From NCBI GenBank assembly GCA_937892705.1, contig CALBGR010000014.1, forward strand, positions 29,158 through 93,157: a DNA stretch of 64,000 bases. Reading direction: 5' to 3'. Shown in pieces: positions 44,975 to 56,060 of the stretch. Below the pieces are notes generated by a model that was not told where the DNA came from, searched no databases, and saw nothing but the letters and a program-made list of their open reading frames with translations. The DNA is from an uncultured Candidatus Saccharibacteria bacterium. GTDB taxonomy: Bacteria > Patescibacteriota > Saccharimonadia > Saccharimonadales > UBA4665. How positions within the stretch are numbered: the stretch's first letter is position 1; the number at the start of each line of letters is the position of its first letter. A program made the translations under genes and the position numbers.

Positions 44975-46171
44975 ATGGCAAAACAAAAAGTAGTAATAGT
45001 AGGCGGGGGATTTGGCGGCGTAAAAGCAGCACTGAGTCTTGCCAACGACGAACGCTTTTTAGTCACATTGGTATCTGATAAAAAATACTTTGAATATCAT
45101 CCCACGTTGTACCATACCGCTACAGGTGGCCTTTTAAGCCAATCGCAAATACCGCTGGCTACCATATTTGCAAATAAGCCGGTCAAATTAGTCATAGACA
45201 AGGCGGTAAAACTCGACCGCAAGAAACATGAGCTCACCACCGCAAGCGGTAAAACTTTGGTATATGACAATATCATTTTAGGTCTTGGTACTGTCACCAA
45301 TTACTTTGGCATTAAGGGGCTTGAAGAATATTCTTACGGCATTAAATCGATTGAAGATGTTTTAGCGTTCAAGCGACACATACACCAGCAGCTTATTGAT
45401 AAACGAAAGCCAGACATGCATTACGTAATTGTTGGCGCAGGACCAACTGGCGTTGAACTTGCCGGCGCATTACCTTCGTATCTATACCGTATTATGAAAA
45501 ATCACGGCATTCGTGATCGAAGCGTAAGAGTACATTTAGTAGAAGGTGCGCCACGGGTACTTCCGAACATGCCGAAAACGACTTCTCGAGCCGTCAGACG
45601 ACGATTAAGACATTTAGGTGTACAGCTGCATTTAGGCAAACCTGTCGAAGGTGCAACAGCCGAAGGACTGACTGTCGGCGGCAAATCTATCCGTAGCAAC
45701 ACAATCGTGTGGACTGCCGGCACAGCAAACAATCCGTTCTTTAGTGAAAATGGATTTGTATTTGGTCCACGCGGCAAAGTAGCAGTAAATGTATATCTGC
45801 AAGCCGATGATAACGTGTATGTCATAGGCGATAACGCCAACACACCATACAGCGGTATGGCACAAACAGCAGTTTTGGACGGAGATTTTGTAGCCGAAAA
45901 CCTCAAACGCCAGCTGGACGGCAAAGAACTAAAGCCATATAAGCCAAAGAGGCCTATATATGTTACTCCGGTCGGATATGGCTGGGCAGCAGCAGTGTGG
46001 GGTAAATTAGAATTTTTCGGCACTATAGGATGGCTACTACGTAAAGCCGCAGATGCAAAGGCATTTGGTGAATTACAATCGCCAATGGAAGCCGCAAAAC
46101 AGTGGTTCACTGAATTCGGCGAACAAGAAGATTGTCAAGTATGCGTCCACGCCCTCACTGCCCTGAAATAA
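44975..46171 (+). CDS. ndh: Type II NADH:quinone dehydrogenase
   Basis: A single-subunit flavoenzyme that oxidises NADH without pumping protons. FAD motif VVIVGGGFGGVKAALSL at the start, second dinucleotide motif YVIVGAGPTGVELAGALPSY near 150, VWTAGT, and the FAD-closing motif VYVIGDNANTPYSGMAQTA. The C-terminal YGWAAAVWGKLEFFGTIGW is an amphipathic membrane-binding region. I start at MAKQKVV (44975); TACAAT at 44938-44943 puts the transcription start near 44950. It pairs with the bo3 oxidase to form a short respiratory chain. Confidence 0.9.
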   Translation: MAKQKVVIVGGGFGGVKAALSLANDERFLVTLVSDKKYFEYHPTLYHTATGGLLSQSQIPLATIFANKPVKLVIDKAVKLDRKKHELTTASGKTLVYDNIILGLGTVTNYFGIKGLEEYSYGIKSIEDVLAFKRHIHQQLIDKRKPDMHYVIVGAGPTGVELAGALPSYLYRIMKNHGIRDRSVRVHLVEGAPRVLPNMPKTTSRAVRRRLRHLGVQLHLGKPVEGATAEGLTVGGKSIRSNTIVWTAGTANNPFFSENGFVFGPRGKVAVNVYLQADDNVYVIGDNANTPYSGMAQTAVLDGDFVAENLKRQLDGKELKPYKPKRPIYVTPVGYGWAAAVWGKLEFFGTIGWLLRKAADAKAFGELQSPMEAAKQWFTEFGEQEDCQVCVHALTALK

Positions 46172-46183
46172 TGATAGCAATGA

Positions 46184-46189
46184 TACAAT
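46184..46189 (+). promoter_or_regulatory. -10 box of a leaderless helicase message
   Basis: TACAAT ends 9 bases before the ATG at 46199; no ribosome binding site is present. Confidence 0.5.
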
Positions 46190-46198
46190 AAAGAATAT

Positions 46199-49100
46199 AT
46201 GGGAAGCAGTGAGGCGTTTGAGGCAGCGTATAAGCTGATTAGTAAAAATGAGGGGCAAAAAAAGGCAGTTGATACCACCGAAGGCCCGCTGCTTGTTATT
46301 GCCGGACCTGGCACTGGCAAAACGCAGATTTTGAGTGTGCGCGTAGGAAAAATCCTACAAAACAATCCTACTATTTTGCCAAGTAATATCTTGTGTCTGA
46401 CTTTTACCGAAACGGGCGCTGCAAATATGCGCGAGCGTTTGACGCGCTTCATCGGACAGGATGCGTACAATGTGACAATTAGCACCTACCATGCGTTTGG
46501 TGGCGACTTGATTCGCAGATTTCCAGAATACTTTACCGAAACCCGTTTACAAAACCCTGTTGATGACCTCGGCAAATACCAGATTGTTTCTGAAATTGTT
46601 GACGCTATGAGCTACCGTAATCCGCTCAAGCAGACACGGTATCATTTGTACGACCTCATCAGCACCATCAGCGAAGTGAAACGCGCTTTGCTTTCAAGTG
46701 ATGATCTGCGCGCAATCGCAAAAGAAAATCTCGATTCTATACGCACGATAAACGGTGATTTGGCAACTATCTTTACTGACTTTAAAATCATGCCGCGCAA
46801 ACTAGAAAAGGCATTACCGTATTTTCTAAAAACTCGCGAAGTGCTCGTAAAAAACATGCCAGAAAAACCAGCACACCCCCATCTAGGTAGTCTCGTTGGT
46901 ATTGCAATACAACAACTTGACTATGCGATTGAGGAAGCGGAGTCTGTAGGCAAGCCAAATGCGCTAACCGTCTGGAAAAACAAATGGCTTGCAAAAAACA
47001 GCGACAACCAGTTTGTACTAGCTGGCGAACTTGAAACAAGACGCATTGAAGCCCTGGCTGATGTGCTCGATGCATACGAAGCGGCCTTGCGCAAACGAGG
47101 CCTGTACGACTTTGATGATATGATTTTGCGCGCCATTGATGTACTAGAGCACAATGACGATTTAAAATACACACTCCAAGAACAATACTTATACATCCTG
47201 CTCGATGAGTTTCAGGATACCAATGCTTCACAGCTGCGACTCGTGCAACTACTCACAGACAATCCGGTGCACGAAGGCAGACCAAATGTCATGGCAGTTG
47301 GTGATGATGATCAGGCAATTTACGCTTTCCAGGGTGCGCAATACTCCAACATGATAGATTTCTATAACATGTACCGCGATGTGGAGGTGGTAAATCTCAG
47401 TGCAAATTACCGCTCACATAAGGATATATTGTATGCCGCAGAGCAAATTGCTGAGCAGATTGATGCACGAGTATTTACCAAACTTGCCGGCATGACCAAA
47501 AAGCTTATTGCAGCAAACGATAACATTCCCGAAGCTGAAATTACCCGCACAGAATTCTCCAGTGATATTGCACAGTATGATTGGATCGCAAAACAAATTG
47601 AGAAAAAAATTAAAAGCGGCATAAAGCCAAGCGATATTGCAGTACTGGCGCCGCGCCATAATCAGTTAGAGCCACTGGTAGCATATTTAAACGAACGCAA
47701 TATTCCACTGAGATACGAAAAGCGGGAAAATATTTTAGAAACACCCGTTGTGCGGCAAATTATTGTAATGGCGCAACTCGTAGACGCACTCAGCAGACAT
47801 GACATTGCAGCTGCAAATGCACTCTGGCCGCAAGTACTTAGTTTTGAGTTTTGGCAAATTCCAACCAGTGATATTTGGCAGCTTTCATGGAACGCTTCGC
47901 CTAGATCAAATGGTGATCAGCCTAACTGGAGCAAGCTACTCCTTGAGAGCGACAATCAAACACTGCGTTCAGCAGCGCTTCTATTTTTGTCATTAGCCCA
48001 CAGAGCAGGGAATGAAACATATGAAACAATGCTCGACTATCTCGTTGGCAATGCCAAAGTCGACACTGGCGAAAAAGATTTATCACAAGTCACTTCGCCA
48101 CTGCGTGATTATTACACCAGTACTACGATGCAACAAAATAATCCTAGTTTATTCTATGACACTATTTCACATCTGACTGTCCTGCGTGCGAAATTACGCG
48201 AACATCAAGCCACCGTAGAAGAAACCTTAACACTTAAAGATTTTTTGCACGTTATCAATTTATATGAAGCTGCTGAACAGCGCATGACAAACACCAGCCC
48301 ATATGTCCAAGATACTGAAGCAGTACAGCTTATGACTGTTTTCAAAGCCAAGGGTCTGGAGTTTGAACATGTCTTTCTACCATCGTGCCAGGATGAAGTG
48401 TGGGGCGGGTCAGGCAATGGCGGCAGCAATAAGCTCACGTTGCCTGCAAACCTCGCGCCAATCCGCCATAGCGGCGCAACCGATGATGAGCGTCTGAGGA
48501 TTTTCTTTGTGGCAATTACCCGTGCGAAATATGGCCTGCACATTACCAGTTACACAAATAACTACGCAGGGAAAGCTACAAAGCGACTGAAATACCTTAA
48601 CGAACAACAACAGGAAGACAACGCAATTAAAACACTCATTTTGCCTAAGCCGTACCAAGCCATCGTAAAACCGGATCATCAGGCGCCAGCGATAGAAAGC
48701 CTGGAACTTGATTGGCATACGCGCCATATGGAATTTGATAAGCAAGCTAGCTTATACGCCCTCTTAAAAGACCGTTTGGATAATTATGCACTAAGCCCGA
48801 CACACCTTAATACTTTTACCGATGTTATCTATGGCGGGCCGCAAGCATTTTTCTTTGAAGTGCTGCTGCGTTTCCCAAAGGCACCAACGGTTGACGGACA
48901 GTTCGGTAGCGCCATTCACGAAACAATGGAATGGCTGCAGTACCAAATTGACGAGCAGGGCAGCCTACCGCAAACTGCAAAAGCCATTGAATATTTCGCA
49001 TCTCGCATGAAAGCTAAGAAACTCACACCGGAACAAATCAAAATTGAAATAGAACGAGGTGAAATTGCGCTTGCCGCCTATCTCGCACAGCAAAGTACTA

Positions 49101-49573
49101 TTTTCAAGCCAGGTGATAAAGCTGAAGTTAATTTTCGGAGTGAAAACGTAATCATCGATGGCGTTCGCATGAGCGGAAAAATAGACCGCATGGAAATAGA
49201 TGAAGAAAACAAAACCATTGTCGTCGTTGATTACAAAACTGGCAAAAGTTTCAGCAAATGGATAAATGACGCCAAACTACACAAGTATAAACAGCAGCTC
49301 TATTGCTACAAGTTGCTGATCGAAAACTCTCAAACTTATAAAGACTACACTGTAACAGAAGGACGTCTAGAATTTGTCGAACCAAATACCGACAATCAAA
49401 TTACGCCTTTGCAGCTCGAATTTGATACAGAGGAGCTTGAACGTACGAAAAAACTCCTAAAAGCTATGTGGCAGCATGTCCAAAGCCTGCAATTCCCAGA
49501 TATTCGTAAATACCAGCCAACTACCGCCGGCATTAAGGCATTTGAAGATGATTTACTAAACGTTCAAATATAA
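46199..49573 (+). CDS. UvrD/Rep helicase fused to a RecB-type nuclease
   Basis: Superfamily 1A helicase motifs are complete: Walker A AGPGTGKTQIL near residue 38, LLDEFQDTNASQL, AVGDDDQAIYAFQGA, NLSANYRSHKDIL, VFKAKGLEFEHVFLP and FFVAITRAKYGLHIT. From about residue 880 a PD-(D/E)XK nuclease follows: GSAIHETMEWL, VVDYKTGKSF near 1010 and KQQLYCYKLL. The layout is like AddA, in a single 1124-aa protein, pointing to double-strand break processing. No AddB partner is adjacent. Confidence 0.93.
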   Translation: MGSSEAFEAAYKLISKNEGQKKAVDTTEGPLLVIAGPGTGKTQILSVRVGKILQNNPTILPSNILCLTFTETGAANMRERLTRFIGQDAYNVTISTYHAFGGDLIRRFPEYFTETRLQNPVDDLGKYQIVSEIVDAMSYRNPLKQTRYHLYDLISTISEVKRALLSSDDLRAIAKENLDSIRTINGDLATIFTDFKIMPRKLEKALPYFLKTREVLVKNMPEKPAHPHLGSLVGIAIQQLDYAIEEAESVGKPNALTVWKNKWLAKNSDNQFVLAGELETRRIEALADVLDAYEAALRKRGLYDFDDMILRAIDVLEHNDDLKYTLQEQYLYILLDEFQDTNASQLRLVQLLTDNPVHEGRPNVMAVGDDDQAIYAFQGAQYSNMIDFYNMYRDVEVVNLSANYRSHKDILYAAEQIAEQIDARVFTKLAGMTKKLIAANDNIPEAEITRTEFSSDIAQYDWIAKQIEKKIKSGIKPSDIAVLAPRHNQLEPLVAYLNERNIPLRYEKRENILETPVVRQIIVMAQLVDALSRHDIAAANALWPQVLSFEFWQIPTSDIWQLSWNASPRSNGDQPNWSKLLLESDNQTLRSAALLFLSLAHRAGNETYETMLDYLVGNAKVDTGEKDLSQVTSPLRDYYTSTTMQQNNPSLFYDTISHLTVLRAKLREHQATVEETLTLKDFLHVINLYEAAEQRMTNTSPYVQDTEAVQLMTVFKAKGLEFEHVFLPSCQDEVWGGSGNGGSNKLTLPANLAPIRHSGATDDERLRIFFVAITRAKYGLHITSYTNNYAGKATKRLKYLNEQQQEDNAIKTLILPKPYQAIVKPDHQAPAIESLELDWHTRHMEFDKQASLYALLKDRLDNYALSPTHLNTFTDVIYGGPQAFFFEVLLRFPKAPTVDGQFGSAIHETMEWLQYQIDEQGSLPQTAKAIEYFASRMKAKKLTPEQIKIEIERGEIALAAYLAQQSTIFKPGDKAEVNFRSENVIIDGVRMSGKIDRMEIDEENKTIVVVDYKTGKSFSKWINDAKLHKYKQQLYCYKLLIENSQTYKDYTVTEGRLEFVEPNTDNQITPLQLEFDTEELERTKKLLKAMWQHVQSLQFPDIRKYQPTTAGIKAFEDDLLNVQI

Positions 49574-49578
49574 AAATA

Positions 49579-49609
49579 AAACTACCGCGCAATACGTACG
49601 CGGTAGTTT
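49579..49609. terminator. Bidirectional terminator
   Basis: AAACTACCGCG (49579-49589) pairs with CGCGGTAGTTT (49599-49609): 11 pairs between the helicase gene and the convergent aquaporin gene. Confidence 0.8.
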
Positions 49610-49628
49610 GCTGCATATTCAAAAGTAT

Positions 49629-50381
49629 TTATTTCTTTTTCTTGGTTGTTGCTTTTTTCGTAGCTTTTGCAGCACGAGTTTTCGTTTTCTTAGTAGCTGT
49701 GGTTTTTGTAGCAGCCGTTTCAAGCTCTACCGGTTTTTCAGCTGCTGCAACCACTGATGCTTTGTAACTTGACGCAAAGAGTAAGTTATACAAATTAAAG
49801 CCGATAATAGCACCGAGCACTGGACCAAGCACATATGTGCCCCAAACCCATGATTGCGCACCAAGCGCTACTGCTGGATTTAAGAACGCTGAAGATGCTG
49901 CAGAAGCTACCATAATACCAAGTGTCAGTGAACCGCCAATCACAAAGGCCTTCGTAAGACCATTGAGCCGCTGGAATACTGCAGCCGCAATACCGATTGC
50001 AAATATTGCAGTACCAACAGTTTCTGCTACCAATACCTTGGTATCAAACTCTGTCCTAGCATTCCAGTCCCTGCCAGTCATGTACTGGAATAGGTAGAAT
50101 GCTGCAATACCACCGAGCAACTGCACGGCAATATAAAGAATCGTTTGATAAGTACTCAGTTTGCGAACCGTCCACAAACCAAGCGCAATAGCAGGATTAA
50201 TTACCGCACCTGAAACGCCGCCGATAGCAATCACCATTAGCAGCAGGGTAAGGCCCGCACCAAAGGACACAAAGTATCCGATACCAATATTAGACATACT
50301 GATTGCAAGTACGGTAAGCGTCAGAATCGCAGTACCAAGAAACTCGGCCACCAGCATGGCAACTTTTTCTTTTGTAAACAT
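49629..50381 (-). CDS. Aquaporin-family channel with a Lys/Thr/Ala-rich tail
   Basis: Six spans and two half-helices with the NPA boxes: GGVSGAVINPAIALG (Asn62) and SSAFLNPAVALG (Asn168). The family passes water, glycerol or small neutral solutes. The residue after the second NPA is Val, not the Arg that forms the selectivity filter of nearly all aquaporins, so the pore may be wider. The last ~33 residues are Lys, Thr and Ala only in large part (TKTTATKKTKTRAAKATKKA), like a histone-H1-type tail. GGAGGGG precedes the ATG. The gene follows atpC on the same strand. Confidence 0.88.
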   Translation of the reverse strand: MFTKEKVAMLVAEFLGTAILTLTVLAISMSNIGIGYFVSFGAGLTLLLMVIAIGGVSGAVINPAIALGLWTVRKLSTYQTILYIAVQLLGGIAAFYLFQYMTGRDWNARTEFDTKVLVAETVGTAIFAIGIAAAVFQRLNGLTKAFVIGGSLTLGIMVASAASSAFLNPAVALGAQSWVWGTYVLGPVLGAIIGFNLYNLLFASSYKASVVAAAEKPVELETAATKTTATKKTKTRAAKATKKATTKKKK

Positions 50382-50396
50382 AAAACCCCTCCGTTA

Positions 50397-50436
50397 GTTA
50401 TAGCAAAATCATAACCTTGCTATAACATTTTGTAAA
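50397..50436 (-). promoter_or_regulatory. Promoter of the aquaporin gene overlapped by a palindrome
   Basis: On the minus strand TTTACA (50436-50431), 17 bases, TATGAT (50413-50408). A 10-bp inverted repeat, GTTATAGCAA (50397-50406) with TTGCTATAAC (50417-50426), brackets the -10 box. It could be an operator for a dimeric regulator, or a hairpin at the end of the atp message. Confidence 0.55.
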
Positions 50437-50452
50437 GGACTTATATAAAAAA

Positions 50453-50874
50453 TTATCGTTTGTGTCGACGACGCAGCTGAGCTACATGCAAGCGAACCGC
50501 ATGCCGATCGATAAGACCTTGTGCCTGTTCAAGTTCAACTTGATTTTTAGCGTTTTTCAGCATTTCTTCAGCTGCTTTTCGCGCCTTTTCGGCTTCCTGC
50601 TCATTAATTTCATCACCAGCATCAGCTTCATCTACCAACACCTTCACGCCGTCGCTCCTCACTTCAAGCACACCACCATAAGTAGCAAAGTGTTCTAGCA
50701 ACTGATCAGGATCATTTTTCTGTTTGCGGATCGTCACCACCCCAGGCACTAGCACACTAATAAGCGGCTCATGATCCGGAAAAACAGTTATTTCACCAGC
50801 AGCAGTAGGCAACGTAATTGAATATACGTCTTCGCTAAATTTTACGCCGTCAAGTGCTACTAATTGAAAATTCA

Positions 50875-50875
<1 letters not shown>
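50453..50875 (-). CDS. atpC: ATP synthase epsilon subunit
   Basis: Central-stalk subunit. The N-terminal beta-sandwich has VYSITLPTAAGEITVFPDHE and PLISVLVPGVVTI; the C-terminal helices EQEAEKARKAAEEMLKNAKN follow. Length 140 aa is normal. It overlaps atpD by one base and ends the eight-gene operon. Confidence 0.94.
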
Positions 50876-52417
<1,542 letters not shown>

Positions 52418-52421
<4 letters not shown>

Positions 52422-53290
52422 TTCAATGCCTCCGCACCGCCAGAAATTTCAGCAAGCTCCTGTGTAATTGCCGCCTGGCGAGCTGTGTTATATTCCAAAG
52501 TCAAATCTTCCACAAGTTCAGTTGCATTGTCAGTAGCGTTCTTCATTGCCAACATACGCATTGAGTGTTCACTTGCCGCAGCTTCGTACAGCACTTGATA
52601 CAGCTGTACTTCAAGCAGGCGCATCGTTGCCGCCTGCAGCAGCTCGTCAACTGATGGCTCGATTTGAGCGCTTGCAATATCTTGAGAAACTTCTTCAGCT
52701 TCAAATCCAGCAGGCAAGAGTCGCTGCACCTGTACTTCCTGGCGTACTGTTGAAATAAATTTCGTATAAATAATATCCACCGCATCAACTTTCTGCTCAA
52801 GAAATAGATCAACAAGCGTAGTAAGCAGCGGACGAATATCATTAGCCGTAGGTTTATCCGGTAAATCCTGATACACAGCTAAAACTTCTTGCTTAGACAA
52901 GCGCGTCGCTGCCCTGGCGGCCTGACGACCTACTGCGATCAGCGATGTCTTTATCTTCTTCTTTTCGTCTTCAAGCAGTTCCTGAATAGTCTGGCGTACA
53001 ATATTTGAATTATATGCACCTGCCAAACCTTTGTCGCTTGCAATCATCACGATCGCACGATTTTTTACAGGGCGCTCTGCAAACAACGCGCCACCTTCAG
53101 CAGTTTCAGTATCAAGACTGCGTAAATGTGTCAAAATTTCACGGGCAAGGCGCGCATATTCACGTGGGCCGATTGCAGCTTCTTGCGCACGACGAAGCTT
53201 ACTCGCCGCAACCAATTGCATGGCACGAGTAATCTGCCTGGTGTTTTTCACCGAATTAATGCGCCGTCTGATTTGCTGCCTGCTTGCCAT
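52418..53290 (-). CDS. atpG: ATP synthase gamma subunit
   Basis: Rotor shaft of F1. The N-terminal coiled coil begins MASRQQIRRRINSVKNTRQI, followed by RAMQLVAASKLRRAQ; the Rossmann part has AIVMIASDKGLAGAYNSNIV; the C-terminal helix has ASEHSMRMLAMKNATDNATE. Length 290 aa is normal. It lies 7 bases after atpA and overlaps the 53-aa gene by 4. Confidence 0.96.
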
Positions 53291-53297
53291 AAACTAT

Positions 53298-54827
53298 CTA
53301 ATCCTTAAACCCTTTAGCGATTTTCTTTGCTGCGTTTTCAATGGTTTTCACCATTTCATCAGTTGGTTTGTCACCCTTATTGAGTGTCTTTACGATATCT
53401 TTATGATCGCTTTCGATTACAGTCAGCAACTGCGCCTGTGCATCTTTCACGCGCTCTACCGGCACTTCATCAAAAATACCTTTCGTTGCGGCAGTCAAGG
53501 TAATTACCTGTTCAGCAATACTCATTGGCTGGTATTGCTTCTGTTTTAGAAGTTCAGTCAAACGCTGACCGCGATCAATTGTTTTCTTGGTGGCTGCATC
53601 AAGATCACTGCCAAACTGCGCAAAACTTGCAAGCTCACGGAACTGCGCAAGGTCAAGACGCAAACTACCAGCCACACTCTTGATCGCTTTCGTCTGAGCC
53701 GCACCACCCACACGTGATACCGAAAGACCGACTGAAATAGCAGGGCGAATACCTTGGAAGAAGAGGTTGGTTTCAAGGAAAATCTGACCATCGGTAATTG
53801 AGATCACGTTGGTCGGAATGTACGCAGAAATATCACCAGCCTGTGTTTCGATAATCGGCAGAGCAGTTAATGAACCGCCGCCCAGCTTATCGTTCAACTT
53901 AGCAGCGCGCTCAAGCAAACGAGAGTGCAAATAAAACACATCACCTGGATATGCCTCACGTCCTGGCGGACGACGAAGCAGTAGCGACATCTGACGATAC
54001 GCAACAGCCTGCTTAGAAAGATCATCGTAGATAATGAGCGCATGCTGACCATTATCACGGAAGTACTCACCCATTGCACAACCAGCATACGGAGCAAGAT
54101 AGAGTAGTGGAGCAGGATCAGATGGACTAGTAGCCACCACAATTGTCTGATCCATCACACCTTCGCGCTTCAGCCGCTCTACGAGTGCAGAAATTTTAGA
54201 AAGCTTCTGACCAACAGCTACGTAAATATTGATCACGCCAGTCTTTTGTTTCGCCTGGTTGATCATCGTATCAACCGCGACAGCCGTCTTACCCGTCTGA
54301 CGGTCACCGATAATCAACTCACGCTGACCGCGACCAATCGGTACCATAGTATCGATAGCCATAATACCGGTCATCAGTGGCTCGTGCACGCTCTTACGGT
54401 CCATCACACTTGGAGCAGGGCGCTCAACAAGACCTTTCTGCTTCGTCTTAACCGGACCTTTGCCATCCAACGGACGACCAAGCGGATCGACAACACGACC
54501 AATCAGCTCCGGACCAACTGGTACTGAAAGTACCTCACCAGTTAAGGTCACACGTGCACCGGCTTTTACGTCGGCATCATCACCGATAATTACGGCACCG
54601 ATCTCATCTTCAAGCAAGTTCAAGGCAAACGCGTCAATCTTGCCGCCATCTGCGGTTTCGATTTGCACCACACTGTTGTAGCCGGCATCGCGCAGACCAT
54701 AAATCCACGCCACACCATCACCCACTCGGGTTACAATACCGCTTTTTTCAAGCCCAGCACTCTCTTGCAAGCCAGCAATCGCTTCTTGCAATTCACGAGA
54801 TAGTTCTTTAATTGCTAATTCTGCCAC
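53298..54827 (-). CDS. atpA: ATP synthase alpha subunit
   Basis: Non-catalytic nucleotide-binding subunit of F1. Walker [16 protein letters not shown] near residue 170, [40 protein letters not shown] and [20 protein letters not shown] are standard. The arginine finger lies in the last of these regions. Length 509 aa. It follows atpH by 12 bases. Confidence 0.98.
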   Translation of the reverse strand: MAELAIKELSRELQEAIAGLQESAGLEKSGIVTRVGDGVAWIYGLRDAGYNSVVQIETADGGKIDAFALNLLEDEIGAVIIGDDADVKAGARVTLTGEVLSVPVGPELIGRVVDPLGRPLDGKGPVKTKQKGLVERPAPSVMDRKSVHEPLMTGIMAIDTMVPIGRGQRELIIGDRQTGKTAVAVDTMINQAKQKTGVINIYVAVGQKLSKISALVERLKREGVMDQTIVVATSPSDPAPLLYLAPYAGCAMGEYFRDNGQHALIIYDDLSKQAVAYRQMSLLLRRPPGREAYPGDVFYLHSRLLERAAKLNDKLGGGSLTALPIIETQAGDISAYIPTNVISITDGQIFLETNLFFQGIRPAISVGLSVSRVGGAAQTKAIKSVAGSLRLDLAQFRELASFAQFGSDLDAATKKTIDRGQRLTELLKQKQYQPMSIAEQVITLTAATKGIFDEVPVERVKDAQAQLLTVIESDHKDIVKTLNKGDKPTDEMVKTIENAAKKIAKGFKD

Positions 54828-54839
54828 GTGTTACTCCTC

Positions 54840-55241
54840 TTATCCTTTTGTCGTCGCTACTAATTGCTTTAATTTACTTTGCACTGAACTGTCGAACACA
54901 TTGCTTGGCGTACGCACCACCACTCCGCCAATCAAATCTGCATCGACCGTTTCGCTTACTATCGTTACTGATTGCGCCTTTTCAGTTTGCATAATAAAAT
55001 CCTTGAGCGCTTTTCGCGTATCTGCGTCAAGTGCCCGCGCAGTTGTAATACGCGCTGAAACAACATGATATTTACGCGCCAGCACATCTTCAACGTCACG
55101 CACCAACAATTCCCAATCAGCTAGTTTACCTTGATCTTTCAAATAGGCCACCGCTTGGTCTACCAATTTCTTGGTTGAGACGCCACGGTGCAACTGATCT
55201 GCTACATACTCTGCTACTTTACGGCGCGTGATCTTCTGCAT
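54840..55241 (-). CDS. atpH: ATP synthase delta subunit
   Basis: Peripheral-stalk subunit linking b to the top of F1. The 133-aa protein is shorter than the usual ~175, and sequence conservation is low, as normal for delta. The C-terminal pattern VETVDADLIGGVVVRTPSNV, preceded by SVTIVSE, matches the family end. The N-terminal helical domain is reduced. Its place between atpF and atpA supports the call. Confidence 0.88.
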   Translation of the reverse strand: MQKITRRKVAEYVADQLHRGVSTKKLVDQAVAYLKDQGKLADWELLVRDVEDVLARKYHVVSARITTARALDADTRKALKDFIMQTEKAQSVTIVSETVDADLIGGVVVRTPSNVFDSSVQSKLKQLVATTKG

Positions 55242-55245
55242 AGTA

Positions 55246-55788
55246 TTAGCGAGCCTCCTTTAGCGCAGTTTCGATCAAAGTCTTATCTTTCTTAGTATCA
55301 ATCTTTTCACGAATGATCTTTTCAGTCGCCAATGCCACTAATTCAGTCGCCTCATCTCGAAGCTGTGCACGCGCTTTTAAAATATCCTGATCAAGCTGTG
55401 CACGAGCATCTGCCACAATTTGCTCAGCACGCTTTTTCGCTTTCGCCTCAGCTTCTTTCACCATGTTGGCGGCTTCTTTATGAGCCGTGTCTACAATAGC
55501 TGCCGATTCTTCGCGAGCTTTTTTAAATAACTGCTCAACCTCTTTTTGTGTTTGTTCAGCCTTGGCTTCTGCCTCATGAGCAGCAGCAACGCTTTCTTCT
55601 ATTGCTTTTTCACGTTTATCGATAGCCCCTATAAGATGCGGGTATACGAATTTGCCCAGTATCCACACTAAGATACTGAATGCGATAATTTGCAGAATAA
55701 GCGTGCGCCAGTCAATACCAAGCGCACCAAACAAACTATCGTTCTTGGCAGCTTCACTCGCAGCAAAAAATTGTATTGTATGCATCAT
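55246..55788 (-). CDS. atpF: ATP synthase b subunit
   Basis: One N-terminal membrane span (TLILQIIAFSILVWILGKFV) followed by a long charged coiled coil rich in Ala, Glu and Lys (EAEAKAEQTQKEVEQLFKKA), forming the peripheral stalk. Length 180 aa. Gaps to neighbours are 4 and 17 bases. The first two codons are both ATG, so the exact start is uncertain by one residue. Confidence 0.94.
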   Translation of the reverse strand: MMHTIQFFAASEAAKNDSLFGALGIDWRTLILQIIAFSILVWILGKFVYPHLIGAIDKREKAIEESVAAAHEAEAKAEQTQKEVEQLFKKAREESAAIVDTAHKEAANMVKEAEAKAKKRAEQIVADARAQLDQDILKARAQLRDEATELVALATEKIIREKIDTKKDKTLIETALKEAR

Positions 55789-55805
55789 ACAAATAACGTC
55801 TTAAC

Positions 55806-56018
55806 TTAAATAAACTTTGCAATAATAGCAACGATGATAGCGATAATCGCCAACGCATCCACAAATGAGATACCCAAAATCATCAGCGTTCGGATATCAC
55901 CAATCTTTTCTGGATTACGGCCAGCGGCATTCATAGCACCGTTTACCGCAATACCTGCACCTAATGCAGCACCTGCTGCAGCAATTCCGTAGGTCAAGCC
56001 AAATGCGAGTTGTTCCAT
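55806..56018 (-). CDS. atpE: ATP synthase c subunit
   Basis: Rotor-ring subunit of 70 aa with two spans and the loop AAGRNPEKIGDIR. The ion-carrying acid is Asp in ISFVDALAIIAI. The residues that create a sodium site (a Gln in span one and Glu-Ser/Thr in span two) are not seen, so proton coupling is likely, matching a proton-pumping bo3 oxidase. AAGGAG lies before the ATG. Confidence 0.96.
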   Translation of the reverse strand: MEQLAFGLTYGIAAAGAALGAGIAVNGAMNAAGRNPEKIGDIRTLMILGISFVDALAIIAIIVAIIAKFI

Positions 56019-56060
56019 ATTATTAACTTATCTCCTTTTTACTTATTATTTTACACTTCA

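Noticed and set aside
45502..46110. Minus-strand frame of 202 codons inside the NADH dehydrogenase gene
   Set aside because: Antisense to strong flavoprotein motifs; no start signal.
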